A stretch of DNA of 63,313 bases from Cyclospora cayetanensis (taxonomy: Eukaryota; Apicomplexa; Conoidasida; Eucoccidiorida; Eimeriidae): NCBI RefSeq assembly GCF_002999335.1, contig NW_020312153.1:1-63313 (forward strand). The letters run 5' to 3'. This document shows positions 11,658-24,072 of this stretch, in pieces; position 1 is the first letter of the stretch, and every line of letters begins with the position of its first letter. The notes beneath the pieces were generated by a model. That model saw nothing but the letters and a program-made list of their open reading frames with translations. It was not told the origin of the DNA and did no database searches. A program made the translations under genes and the position numbers.

Positions 11658-13113
11658 TTTCAGTACGCTGCGTCTGGACCTGGCTCAGATGGGGTGTATC
11701 TGCAAGGAGAGACTGGAAAACGTGTCGGTCATTGGGGGCGAGATGCGGCAAAACGCTGCTCTTCGTTTTCCGGCGAATCGGCAAGCAGAAAGACAGCTGC
11801 TGACTTGCAGCTCCGCACGGCTGAATGATGGGTACGAAGCCTACCAAGCCACGGAGGGCATATGACAACCCTTATCTCGAACCTCAAACACGTTCTACGG
11901 GCAGTTTCTGTATGGATTGTACGGCTGTCGGAAGAAGCCTGCCTGCAGTCTGCGTTGTCTTGAAGCCACGAACCAGCCTGCCAGCAGCCGCGCGAAGCGA
12001 AAGGATTTTGGAGGAAAAGCAGACGTCTCAGCGCGAATCTGAAGAGGTGGTACTTACGGCTTGCGACTTTGCGTGCAGGATTCGCCCCCCCCCCCTATTC
12101 CTGTATGGAGGCGGTGCCGCATGCCAGGATGATGAACTCCTCACTGAAACTTCCTCAGCATTCACGATCTCATGTCTTTTTTGTGTCAAGGACAGTGTGG
12201 CGGCACTCCTCATGTGCAGCGTTCTACGGGAGAAACGCATAATACGGGATACATGGCGCGCATACGGTCAAGAGGAAGCACCCGAAACGCATCACCCCCT
12301 TTCTACTCGAGAGAGGAAAAATACTTTTAACAATACCGTCAACAGGGTTTGCTCGTACACACATAGGTGCCTCATGCTACGTCTACGGCTCGTAGTTGGG
12401 GGAGGGGGCCCCAGCCCTATGACTTAGTACCTCTCTATCGCACTTACGGCGATATTTGCCTTTTTTTCCGTCCTTCTCATATTGCATCCGTAGATTGAAA
12501 CCATTAAGGGGGGTTCTCTTCTGCTCACCCGTATTTAAAGCCCGTTCCCTTTTTAGGGCCTTGCTAGTCCACGGAGAACCTTACCTCGAGGGGTCCTTCT
12601 CCTAACTTTCTTCTCCTAACTTTCTTCTGCTTCCTTCCTTCTCGCTTGCATTCGGCGAAAAGGAGAAACAGCGGGAGGCCCTGCATGCGCCTGCTTTGTT
12701 GGGGAGGATCTGCGTATCCCTCGCCATAGAGGCCCCCCTTCCTTTCACAGGGAGTCTGCATGCTGCTCTGTTGCTGCAGTGACGCAGCAGCGTGAGAGGG
12801 AGCCTTATGGACGCCGTTCGCTCGTGTAAGGGAAGTGGAGACATTATCTGGCTCGAGGGAAACTCGACAAGGAAAGACACACCGCTGCTACGGCGGGCTT
12901 GCCTTCCGCCTACGTTGAATGCCAGCTGCAGCGGAGCCGAGGCGATTTTTCTTATCCGGAGACTGTCTTTTTTCCTTACGGCGAGCGACAGCAGGCAGAT
13001 CAAAGGGCTTGGGGGCAGACGAGGCAGCACCATATAGACCGCACACGACCGAACAGACAGAGACAGACGAGTTTTTTTCTCACAAGCGCCTGTCGTATCC
13101 TATTCTGAGAACC
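11658..13113. promoter_or_regulatory. divergent intergenic region between two genes
   Basis: Separates the minus-strand signal-anchored protein (start 11657) from the plus-strand heme lyase (start 13114), so it should carry both promoters and 5'UTRs. It includes short pyrimidine-rich repeats (TTCTCCTAACTTTC twice near 12596-12628). No specific promoter element can be named from sequence alone. Confidence 0.4.
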
Positions 13114-14411
13114 ATGCCCGAATGCCCTTTGACATCTGAGATGAGGCTCTCTGGCTGTCCACTCGCACGGGGTACAGACAGCGAGTCTGGGGAAGCAGAA
13201 CGAGAATGGGGAGCTGCTGCTTCTAGCAACATCCAGGTGCCTCCAGGCCTCTCTACTGAGCGGGCTTCTTCTTCAATCCCCTCGAAGGAGGGGCACTGGA
13301 AATATCCCTCTGAAAAGCAATTCTACACGGTACGGAAGCCTTCTGTGAATTGCACGCTAGAGCTAGCTCAGCAGCCGATGACACTCCCCCTTCACAGCGG
13401 TCTGTAACGACAGCTGGACGCGGGGTCCTGCATGTGTGTTTTTTCCTCCAGTAACCCCCTCTTTCGTGTGAAAAGGCTTCTTCTCTCCGAGCTAGAGTCT
13501 GCGAAGCATGTGACTTCCGCGCTTTCCCTCATGGCGTTGTTGCTGTGTCTGTTTCTGAAACCTACAGGCAACCCTAAGGAAGGGCCACGCAGTTGGGGCA
13601 GGGAGCATGCCCGCAGTGGTAGCGATACACAATGCAGTGAATGAGGAAACGTGGCGTCAGATCAAAGAATGGGAAGCGCTGCATGGAGACACTTGCGCAG
13701 CCTCGAAGCTGATCCGGTTCGTAGGGAGGCCGAGCGAGCTGAGCCTCAAGGCCAGGCTGAGGCACTGGGGAGGATTTGAGCGGCCCTTTGATAGGCATGA
13801 TTGGCTTGTCGACAGATGTGGGAAGAACATAAGGTGAAGCCTGCTGCTTGCCACTCTGCTTTCTCCCATCCAGACGTCTTTTCCATGTGTGTGTAGTGGG
13901 ATGCCGTTTCATCGCTACGGAGCACATCAGAAGCGCGGCATGCTCTTTCCTCCCTACTCTCGCCTAGTCGGCCTCCTGTTCTAGCGTCCCTTTCTACGCA
14001 AGGGACATATGTGTTGCAGGGGCACTTCGAACTTGCTAGAGTCGAGGTGTTTTAGTGGCATGACGCAGTCGCAATAGGCAGCGCATATATGTGCATCCAC
14101 TGCTCCTGCAACCCTTTCGGTGCCGCCCTTTTGCAGTGCTTGCTTGCTTGCTTGCGCGCACTCTTGGATCGGGCAGGGGTTGTGTGTGTGTGACAAGTTT
14201 TGGGTGCCTATGAGGAGAAGTGGAGGGTGCGTGTATTCTGAGGCTCAGGTATATCATTGACTATTACGATGGGAAAGGCGAAGGAGACAAGGTGTCGATT
14301 TGTGTTGACGTTCGGCCCGACTTGTCTTCTTTCTGTAACGCGTGGGACAGAGTTCGGATGTTTTTTTTAAGGTCTCGTGTGGGGAGCTGGCTGATGAAAG
14401 GGCAGCAGTAG
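13114..14411 (+). CDS. HCCS: holocytochrome c synthase (cytochrome c heme lyase)
   Basis: Attaches heme covalently to the CXXCH cysteines of cytochrome c in the mitochondrial intermembrane space. Three exons, 13114-13329, 13568-13833 and 14249-14411, join in phases 0 and 2 with GT-AG introns and give about 214 residues, close to the family's usual size. The N-terminus has two Cys-Pro heme-binding motifs (ECPL at 3-6 and GCPL at 14-17). The conserved core follows: WKYPSEKQFY; ATLRKGH; VVAIHNAVNEETW, whose His matches the heme-ligating His of the family; RFVGRP.ELS.KARL; HWGGFERPFDRHDW; VDRCGKNIRYIIDYYDGKG; and VDVRPDL near the end. All domain landmarks are in order, so the gene appears complete and functional. 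The start is the first in-frame ATG before the Cys-Pro motifs. It is convergent with the U2AF gene, whose stop lies about 720 bp downstream. Confidence 0.93.
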
Positions 14412-14640
14412 GGTGCCTCGTTCGTTCTCGTGTAATGGTGATCCGTGTGCCCTTGCACCACTAACGAGTCTTTCCCAATGTCGCCTGCTCTAGCCTTATT
14501 TCTCTTTCTCTCTCTCTCTCTCGAGCACATCTCCTGGTGCTGCCTCCTTAAGCATCAGGCCCTATTGCCGCTACAGTGGAGGGGACGCGTGGCCTACTTG
14601 AACGCTGGTGACAATGCTATATGCCTGCGTCTTCCACTGG

Positions 14641-14682
14641 AAAGCATCGAAGCTCTGGAAAGCATCGAAGCTCTGGAAAGCT
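14641..14682. repeat. 18-bp tandem repeat, two full copies plus partial
   Basis: The unit AAAGCATCGAAGCTCTGG occurs twice in direct tandem plus six bases. It lies in the short region between the convergent HCCS and U2AF genes (14412-15132), which otherwise shows no gene. Confidence 0.8.
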
Positions 14683-15132
14683 AACGCCTCAGAGAGGAGA
14701 CCCTACCCACTCGGGGAGGCAGCGGCAGTGCCCGTTCTCCTGGATTTGGCCGTTTGACAGCAAACAAAAGTTGGAATACCGAGTGCGCGACAAGGAATGG
14801 ACAAAGAAAAAGCGTGATTTCACGCACAAATACGGAGAAAAATCGATGAGAAGGAACAAAAAGGGCGGAGCGGAAAAGGCTAAAAGACAAAATTGAGAAA
14901 GCAAAGAGTGCGGAAGGATCAGAGGAACGAAATACAAGGACTAAGGCACAGCACCAGTACACAGCGGAACAAACATGGTGGTGTGTCTTCTCGGCTGTCC
15001 TCCTCTTTCCTTTTATGAAGCGAGGCCTCTGGCCTCTCTTGACAAATGCGTATGTCAATTTGCAAGTCTGGCGTGTGCCCCTGCCGATGACGCTTTGCAG
15101 CAAGTTTTTTTCGCCGTTTAAGCGGTCAATGT

Positions 15133-18100
15133 TTACATGAACCGGGAGAGAATTTCCGTTAGGAAGCTCTTAGCATGTTGCTGCATCGTCTGCCTCCAAA
15201 CCATCTCATTGAAGCGCTCAATGACTAGAGGATGCCCGTCATACATACGACCGGCAAAAGCTGCACATACACACCCCCGCACACATGCAGCCCCAAAGCC
15301 CATACAGCCCAATGAAGAACCCTCACGCAGCACGCCACGAGGAAAACTGAACACTTGATGAGATCAGGAGCACCCGCGGAACTGTCTTTATCAGCATCAC
15401 ACAGCCCCCGAATGGCGCATGCGTAGGCACTCTGTGTGCTGAGGCTAGAAGGGCCCTCCTGTCTTTTCTGCAAGCGTTAGAGTTAGCGTGGATTTCTTCT
15501 TTCAGCATGCAGCCTCCGAGCATTTAAGCTTATGAAGTAATCAATGGCTTCTGCTGCCTATTGTGAAGGGAAAACTCTTTTTCCCGTTTCTAGCGTCGCT
15601 GCCCCTCCCCTCCCAGTACATGCGTCCTCTATATCCCCCATGTTTTCTCTCTCTTTCCATGCTTCTCGCAGTCTCCTCCCTCCCTTTCGCATCTCGTGTG
15701 CCTCCCCTCTCATTGTGGATTCACTAGAAGCATATTCGTAGCGTACAGAGGATGCACTTGTCCGCTTGAATGCCCGTGGCAAACTGCACATAGATATCTC
15801 CCACTTCAGCAGCTGGCAGCTGCTTTTCCAGCTCTTTCGTGATAATCAGAGCAGCCAGAACGTCCTGCCGCTTGTTGACTTCCTCTAAAATATCCGACAG
15901 CGTTTCCTCCAGCTCCTCAGCTGTCTCTGCTTCGGGCACAGGATTCGTTATGCGAACAACGCGCGAGGGTTGCTGCGGATTCCACAAGACAGCATATCCA
16001 TAATCCCTTCCACCTTACACTTGCACACATTACATGCATGTGTACATACAGCGGCAGCGCTTCGCCGAAGGCCTTGGAAAATCGACATCATTGTAGAAAA
16101 GCAACACGAAGATATGTTTCAAAGAAGCATCAGAAAGCACTCAGGCGTGCCAGTGGCCATATTTTTAGCAATTCCACACAGATTCGCTCATCGCAAGGCA
16201 GAAGATGCAACTCATAGAAATCGTTCATTGCAGTGCAGCTTGTTCCTTGTTGCTGGATCGGGTGTCTCCCCCCAAGTCACCACACGGGTGAGCTGTTCTC
16301 GTTCGTCTTCTCGCGAAGCCGCCCCCACGGAGCCGCTTCGAATTGGCTGCTCTCACGCATCCTCCTACACAGTTACCTCTGCCTTCTCTTGCCTATGCCT
16401 GCGGAAGTGTATACATCTAGCGATGAAAAAGCCCGGCAGAAAATCAAGCACCACGGCAGCCATCCGGAGGGGAAAGCTGAGTTCGTAAGCATACCCCATG
16501 CAAAAGCTCAGTTTGTATTTGACACTGCAGCAGCTCGACGGGTAGAGATCCTTGCTTTGTAAAACTTGTGGGGCTCTTTGCCAAGAAATCCCTGCGACAG
16601 AGACACCCAAACACTCTACCCCGTGGAGTGATATCTTCAATTTCACCCCGCTTGCCGAGCACAATGTCAGACGCTGTGCATGCGATGCCTCTACGCATGT
16701 CTCTCCTCCTTATGTACATGCGAACAATCAGTTATGCTAGTCATCTACAGCACAGCCACCTACGCAGAGGGGCCAGACCTAAAGGGCCCCTCCTGGGCAA
16801 TACTCCTCAATTCGCCCAATCCCTGCAGTGTACAGACAGCAGCCCCTGTGTGGCCCTCCTCACGCAATAACTCTTCTCTGCGCTTCCGAAAGAGAACAGA
16901 GAAGGCGTGCAAGCATCGAACTATCGCTTGTTGTCTCTGCAACCCCCACTGCCGCTGCAACGCTCTCCAGCAAAGTCGCATCCGCGGCTCTGAGCGATCG
17001 GAGAAGCGAGCACAGAAAGAGACACACACACACACAGACACAGCCATGCTTTGCACACGACCACAGCCGACACCCCAGAAGCCCCTCTTTGCTACAAATT
17101 CAAGACAAAAGGATGCGCCGTTGCAGCCGGCAAGATCCGCAACGCCCCTCGACCACCATCCCTCCTGAACAGCGAGTATGCATGCATCAAGAGACAAGGC
17201 AAAGGGGAACAGCCACCACGCCACTTGATCCTTCTGCTGCGGTCTCCCCTTAAGAGAGGCCTCAATCAGACCGCAAGCTCCCCAGTACTGCTCCGCCATA
17301 CCCTGCCACTTCCGCAAAGTTGACTTCCGCAGCATCCTTCTTCCATTCAGTTGGCCGATTGATGCGCAGTTGCTGCCCCTTCCAGAAAAGAGGACTTAGC
17401 AAGAGCGCCGCCTGTGCATCCTCTACAGTTGCCATTTCAACAAACCCGTAATTGGATCCTCTTTCTTTTGAGAACCAAACGTGAAGGACAGGACAGGCTC
17501 CGGCGCCGACGTGCTTGCCCGTTCTCTTTCGCAACGCATCCCAGAGAAACTTCTTCAGATCCTCTTCCGTTGCGTCGAGCGATAGGGGCAGGTTGCCTAA
17601 TAAGTAACACATTTTGAAGAAGCGCAGACGCCACATCAAGGCGGTCCTTGCGCTCCTGTTGGCAAACTTTCACTCCCCCTCCGTAGCTACACAAGGCCAT
17701 CCATATACATCTGCGCATTAGAAAATACCTTCGTGTACGTGATTGCACCGAAACATGCATGAATGCGCCGGCGATCACCATATGCACATCTGCAAGGCTG
17801 CCGCTGCTTGGGGCCATGACGGGTTCAGGTGTCACGACAGCGCCCATCTGTATGCGCATGGTTCTGCGATTTTTTTGCTACACGCGCATCTCTCGGCCGT
17901 TTCGCTTCTTTGAGCTTGTGCCTATGCCTAGGAGTGGAGAACATCTGACCGAGGCTACTCATGAATACATATATGTGTATGCGTGCTTATTTCAGAATCC
18001 TCAAAGGCACTTACCAACGTGCAGCCTTCTGGCCCTCCGCGTTGCGTTCATGTGCTGATCAAAGAGACCATCTCCGTCGTTCGATTTCTTGACCCACTGG

Positions 18101-19346
18101 AATCCATCCCAGCACACTTGCTGAGATCCCCCAGGACGGCAGTACCTCTGAATTGTTTCATACTGCAGCAGAACGGCAGAGGGGCCCCCGTGGGGAGAAA
18201 TGGGGCCCTAGAGGCGGTAGGCAGGAAAGCGATGGACACCGAACACCATTCTTCGAGAAAACCGGAGGGTGCGAAACAGAATGCAAGGATGATTCGCAAT
18301 GTCGAGACACCCGGGAAAAGGCTATCTACCCGTGAGTTTTGCAAAGCCCTTTTCATGGGCCTCGCAGACTCTTGGCATTTGTTACGTGTAACACAAGTAG
18401 CAGCTGCCACGCGCACACCGTCGTGCAGGTGGACGTGTCAGGCGCCGAAGAAAAGGACACAAAGGATAAATCGGAGACGATGCGTAAAAGAGCGAATATA
18501 TATATCTTGGCATGTGTGTCAAGATACCTGTCTCCTTCTGCGTGCTCTCTCACGACTCCTTGATCGTCTGTATTCTTCTTCTGAATCGACTGAAGGTGAA
18601 TACGAGGGGCTCCTTCTCCCTCGACCTCCAAACCTTCCCCAGGAGGGAAAAGGCTGGCGTCCTCTGCCACGCACTCCCATGCCACCCCCCCTGTTACCAC
18701 GTCGACAAGGACCGCGAGTTGTAGGAGAGCGCCTTTCCATGTGATCTCCTCTTCCGGTGCCTCTGTCAGTGGGGTCCCAGGAGCGCTCCCTAAGTCTTCT
18801 TCGCCCTTCGCGCCACTCAGCCTCTTCTCGGCGATGCAAGAACCTTCGTGTATGACTCCGAGAGCGCCTGCTTCGCATGCATCTCAGTTCGCTCTCTTCT
18901 CTGTCCAGAGACACAGAGGAGCTCATCACTTGACTGGTGGGGCTCTCTGTGGGGTCGTTCCGAACCGAATCGCTGTGGCTGCTGACGCTCCGGCTTCTTT
19001 GAGCTTTGAGACTTTTTCCTCTGGCTCTCCAGCCGTCGCCGTGGGCTGCTTGCCAGTGCATGAGGCCCCGACCATTGCTGCTGGTGCTGGTGCTGCAGCT
19101 ATTCCAATTTATGTAGTTGTTTTCGCTGTCAGGTATACCTGCGTCGTCTGGGATCGCCCCATCATCTGAGAGCATGTGGTGGGATCCTCCGGCGGCTTTT
19201 GTCTTATGGTAACCGAGGTGGACTTTGAAGGCGACTCCCTGTGCATCGTGGGGTTCTTCAAGGGCGCACTTCGGTCCAGGAGGGGGACTAGGGGACCATT
19301 GCCCACCTTGATCGCTGTACATTCTGCCTCTGATAAGCATTCTCAT
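15133..19346 (-). CDS. U2AF2: U2AF large subunit (U2AF65-like splicing factor)
   Basis: Recognises the polypyrimidine tract at 3' splice sites and binds SF1 and SF3b through its C-terminal UHM. The first exon (19346-18528) encodes a 273-residue Arg/Ser- and Arg/Gly-rich N-terminus (SRSRERARRRR at its end). Exon 18162-18015 encodes CWDGFQWV and ATRRARRLHVG. The chain GNLPLSL continues in exon 17596-17302 as RRM1, with RNP1-like NYGFVEMA and the typical end LRINRP. The UHM is split over 15972-15747 (RVVRITNPV; LEETLSDILEEV; GDIYVQFAT) and 15260-15133 (FAGRMYDGHPLVIERF), ending at TAA. Junctions are in phase. Exons for the RRM2 region between 17300 and 15973 could not be assigned. An Ala-rich open segment near 16990-16860 may be one of them. 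Fragments fit canonical U2AF65 better than PUF60, because of the long RS domain and the TRRARRL.VGN signature. Confidence 0.85.
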
Positions 19347-20565
19347 GGAAACAGCTGTCTAAGGCCCGAGGCGTACGGTTAGCCGCATGCGCTGTACACA
19401 CTAGCCAGGCCGGTCAGACCACCACAGAAAGTTTTGATGTGGAGGTCACAAGGAATAAGTCGGTAGAAATACCTGAACGGATTATATTGCAATCATTTAT
19501 GACAAAATAAAAAGGTGGAAGCGAAAAGTAACTTGCACAACAGCACGACAAAGTACCTTCACCACAAACCAAATAAGTGACCTTACAAAAGAAACCGATA
19601 AAAGTCAGTCCAAGGGAACCAACAGGACAGAAGCATAAATAAACTGCATGACAGAAATAAACATGACAAATAACATGCGAAAAAAGCATCAGCTATGGAA
19701 AAGTACCCTCACTTAATTTATGAAACCCACAGTTCAGGCAACCACACACACAGTCCACTGCAATACACTGGGCCCCCCAGGGTGGGAGGCGGGAGGTGGA
19801 AGAAAACACAGCACTCACCAACCACAACACCGGTTCGCTCCAGTTTATACTTGTGGCAGTCGGATAAAGATGAATAATGGAGTTTCATTTTCCCCTCCGG
19901 CTGCTGGAATTACTCGCAACACACTGCCGTCCCGCCTTTGCAAACGGTTTGTCGCGCCCAGACAGATCACGAGCAAGTTAAACCCAGTGAACAATTCTGA
20001 CGCAGCCGGCGACGAACGAAATTTCGACACTTATTAATACTGTATTTTTACTTAATCAGGAATTAATAGAGAATTGACCTGTTTGTTTGGGTGTTCGCAT
20101 AGGCTTTTTATTTCACATTTCTGCTAGTTCTACACAAGTGAACGCACCGGTGTGTGTAAGCGCTGTGCTAGATGCTTTGTGCAACTAGCTGTGAGTAGTC
20201 GGAGTGCATAGAGGGTGCAGAAACGCTCACTTTGACTGTCCCTCTTTCTTTGTCTGGGAAACCTTGGGGCCGCGCGCGGGGAAGGGAGGAAGCCTTTACA
20301 TATCCACCCAGGTTTTCCGTTTTAGGACACTTAGCTCCCCAAAACGCAAGCTCGGTAGGAAGGTATTGAGTGAAGCTTATGCATTCTGTAGCACTGTGGG
20401 GCTACTAATGCATCTTTGTTGCAGCGCACTTTCTCTCAGTAGCTACTCTTCCTTTGCACCCCCATCTCCCATTCGACCTAGCAAGTACTGGTGAGTTATT
20501 TGTTCAAATGGTCCAAGATCATTTGTAGTTGAAGCAGTATCCGTGTGCTATTATAAGTCACGAAC

Positions 20566-20860
20566 GTGATTCTACCAACTCTCCCAAACAGCTTGGTGCA
20601 TCGGTCAATCCACACAAAGGCAAATTTATTTGGTATCTCAGAATCTAGAATTAAGAAACTCCCCGGAGGCAGCTTTGAATTGGCTGCTTTGTTATTAATC
20701 TTTGGAATGCCAAAATCACCGGAGTGGTCTGTTTGGATTTCCCCCCCTACTGCAAGATGCAGTGCAACCGTTCGACCCTTTAGGCCTAGGGTACTGTGTT
20801 CTTCCCTGTGTGTACAGCATATTACACAGCATGGACCGCAGCTATATAACCTTTGAAAAG
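20566..20860 (+). mobile_element. possible integrase relic of a Ty3/gypsy-type element
   Basis: The translation VILPTLPNS, followed about 35 residues later by ELAALLLIFGMPKSPEWS, resembles the gypsy integrase stretch LP......D...HGLPKSIVSDR. A neighbouring frame continues with GLGYC and VYS. The match is weak and lacks catalytic residues. It would fit a third relic in the same orientation as the first. Confidence 0.3.
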
Positions 20861-21493
20861 ATTGCTTTAAAGAAGCCGGTAGTTTTTTTGCGGTGCCGCT
20901 TTTTGCCGTTTCTCCAATGTTTTGTCACTTTCTCACTACTCTGAAAGTGCCTGACAGTCCCTGCGTGAACCAGGTGGGGTTGTTGGGCCCCCAGAGAACT
21001 GATAGTGCATGAGAAGAGAATTTAAGACTGGATGTGCGCATTCTCGTCACATCGCATGCACAGTGTGTTGCTATATAGAAAGGGAGAGAAAGAGGTGGAG
21101 AGGTTGAAGGAAATCCGTGGCCTGGTTGCCTGAGCTGCCTGTCAGTTCTCGTAGAAGGCACATTTACTGTCTTTCGTAGCGTGGCGCCGACTAGAAACAA
21201 AAGCCAATAATTTACTGCTGCACTGTACTACTCAGCCCGAGTTGAAAACCATCAAGTAGCCATTCAGCACGTCAAGGGAGGCCTCCCTCAGTGTCATCAC
21301 AAGCAAAACACAGCTCAAAATAATATGCAGAATCACGGTTCAACGCTGTTTGTGAAACGGGGAACACATACGGGCTGTGGTCGGGGCACTCGGGGGTAAT
21401 GGTCAGATTTGATATCCGCTGTAGCCGCACTCAACAGCTCAAGCGGAAACAGTATTGAAATTTCTCATGGTATCCACAGGATCTCGCGCGTAG

Positions 21494-21536
21494 ACATTTC
21501 GGCACCCTCTCTGCCGTGGAGAGTGTGCCGAAATGT
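21494..21536. repeat. inverted repeat with 12-bp perfect arms
   Basis: ACATTTCGGCAC at 21494-21505 is exactly repeated in reverse complement at 21525-21536. The inner TCTC and GAGA can extend the stem past a short mismatch. It lies in the gene-poor segment, not in a recognised gene. Confidence 0.75.
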
Positions 21537-22984
21537 GCATGTGAAGGGAAACACTACAGCGGAGTTGAGCATCCGGTGAAGCGGTGAAAGAAAGGCAGTA
21601 GCGACGGCCGCTGCTTAGCACAGTGCCGCATCATATCCCACAAATTGTGGAAAGCCTCTAGCTCAACATACAAATGCGTGCCAGCATTCGCCTAAAGCCC
21701 CCCAGCTGAGGCATTCCTATTATAATATATGTACATGCTCTTCTGTCGTTCTTTGCTCTCCTCTCAACAAGTTCAGGAGAATCTGTGTCACTACAGTGAG
21801 ACCAAGCAGCCATAATCGAGAAATATCTCCTCCCTCTTCTAAGGTCCTAGCCTCTCCTTTGATAGACAAGCAAATAAGCCTCCAGGAAACAGCTATTTCA
21901 CCCTCAGAGCACCTCTGCTTTCAAAGAGTGTGCGGTTCTGTGAAGATTGAAACAATACTTTACCGTTTGTGTATTTCCATCCGTAGTCTTCGATTTACTG
22001 TACCTGCTCAGTCAAAAGTACTACTTTTGCATGAGTAAACATCGAATACCTTTTCCTGTGTGCTCTGTCTAGATTCGTCCCTTTCTTTTAAAAGAATTGC
22101 GCGACTGACACTTCCCAAGTCTTGACTCTTTAGTCAAAACGATTAATTGTGTTTTTTGTGCGTTTTTAAGTGCCCCGGATAAAGGCTTTCTCTCCAATCA
22201 CAAGTACGCGGGAAGGGACTGTAGCGTGCGAAAGCTGCACTTACACCTTGTAATAGTCCACCTATTTTGAAGAAACAATTACTAAAGCATTAAGTAATTA
22301 ACCTATCTGTCTGTTTCTCTGGTTTATTGCGGAGGACTGTTAGCTCAACGCAAGAAAATACTTTGTTCTGTGCGTGTGTACTAGATGCTTTGGGCATCGG
22401 GCTGTGAATTGTGGAAGGGCTTCGTGGGTGCATTCGCGCTCAACCGTAGCTGTCCCTCTCTGTTTATGTCGAGAATTATGAGGGGCGCTTGCATGGGAAT
22501 AAGAAATAGTGCTTTATCAAGTTCACAATGAGTTTGTAGTCGAGGGTTTTCCACGGACGCTTAAGCTAAACCGTCACAAGGATTAAATGGATTCTTCTGT
22601 GTGAAGAGCAGCGCAAAACATGCGTTGTTACTTCCCTACTCTTTTGATTTCTTTGCCTTGTGTTGCTTTCCAGAAGCCGATTTATTGCCATGCTTGTCTC
22701 CCCCGCCTTTTGTTTCCGCCTAGTTTTCCCGTGTACAGGCCGTCTTCCTCTCTCTACTTCCATCTCAGAAGAACCATGCTATATTGCCAAACTGTCGTCG
22801 TTTTTGTTTTACGCAAGAAATAAATTTTAATACTAACTATGGGGCTTCCTTCACTAAATCGTTAACCACAGGTCCCCATAGTCATGCTCACACACACAGG
22901 CACACTTCACTAGCTTGAGCAGAAACAGCATATGCATCCGCAAAAAATCATAGATAAGCAGCCACCTGCCTTTTAGCTGATAGT

Positions 22985-24072
22985 TCACATCTCGGCACAT
23001 GCTTCTTTGCTTGTAAGGCTGATGTCTGTCTGACTGCCTCGTTCATAAAAGAATTGATCCTTAAATTCCACCAGCCTCAGTCCGTCTAGCAGGTTGCCTT
23101 GTGCCCAGCTTTTTTTGCCCGATTGCCAGAATTTATGTTTACTGTAGAATAATTGCACGTTCAGCACCTATCAGTTCTTCTCAGAGAAATTTACCATGCA
23201 TATCCGCGATGAGAGCTGCCTCCAGCTCCTGTAGGAGAGAGCTTGTAGCGTCCTCTTGACATAAGTTTGCGACCAGTACTAGCCAAGGTGATACTGTAGC
23301 GAACAATGAGTACTGTACATTGGTGAATTACAGGCTGTTTGAGTAGATGTATACTGTACCTGAATAAGCCCTGCCCCATGCGGGAATGGCAGTCTCTGCT
23401 TGGAAGTTATGGGAAGGATGCCAGTTACTAGATAACATTGCCGAAGGAGGCTTCTGTCATCTGTATCGGGATGTGACCCGAGCATTCACCCCATCGCGCG
23501 TTCTCATGCTCTTTGTACCCAGGGCACGAAAGACGCTTTTTGCACGCACGGAGCTTTGTATGTAAAGACACGCAGCTACCACCTGCAAGAACAGGCAGGT
23601 GTGCACTCTAGTGCATGGCTCGACTGCACCAAGCCTTATGAACATACATTAGACAAGCTCGTTGGGTCGTCTACTACTACCTAGGCTTGCCTTGGCAGGA
23701 TGCAGGTTGCAGAGTCCCTGTTTGAGGCAGTGTAATGGGCTTGACTGCACTGTAGATGGGGCTGGCGTAAGAATCGTTTCACTATAGTTAGGGGATGCGC
23801 TGCTTTATTTTGTGTGCATTGTGTGCTACACACGAGCATGGTTTGTCGCTGCACTGGAAAGGTGTGATGTGAGCTTCTGGGCTGTATGGCAGCATGTAAG
23901 TTCGAAGACCGTTCGAGAGCGCAGACAGGAGACTTTTTACGGCTATTGGTATGATTTCGAGGTTGCTTGAATCCAAGTGCGGAGGCCTTGCCTTAAATAC
24001 ATCGCTCCTACCCAAAGGCTGTAATGCTTCACTCAGGGTCTCCATAGAGAGAGACATTAGCCCCGAACCCAA
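22985..24072 (-). mobile_element. second decayed Ty3/gypsy-type RT/RNase H relic
   Basis: Read on the minus strand, fragments fall in the RT-to-RNase H order of gypsy elements. GRSDVFKARPPHLDSSNLEI (about 24.0 kb) sits where intact elements have GS.VFSKLDL.SGYHQI+I. ITPFQCSDKP follows, at the MPFGL.NAP site. LQVVAACLYIQSS near 23.57 kb resembles LR..GLY.K.SKC. VQLFYSKHKF then WLQ-like spacing, LLDGLRLVEFKDQFFYERGSQ (about 23.15-23.03 kb) resembles DHK.L..L...ARW...LQEFDF...YRKG..N. Stops and frame shifts break it throughout. The orientation is opposite to the 4.4-7.1 kb relic. Confidence 0.55.

Noticed and set aside
11825..12427. 200-codon plus-strand open frame upstream of the heme lyase gene
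   Set aside because: No recognisable domain, and it contains a homopolymer C run. It lies where divergent promoters and 5'UTRs are expected.
16365..17260. Various minus-strand frames proposed as RRM2 of the U2AF large subunit
   Set aside because: None gave RNP1/RNP2 motifs with a consistent splice phase, so no exon is reported here although the domain is expected.
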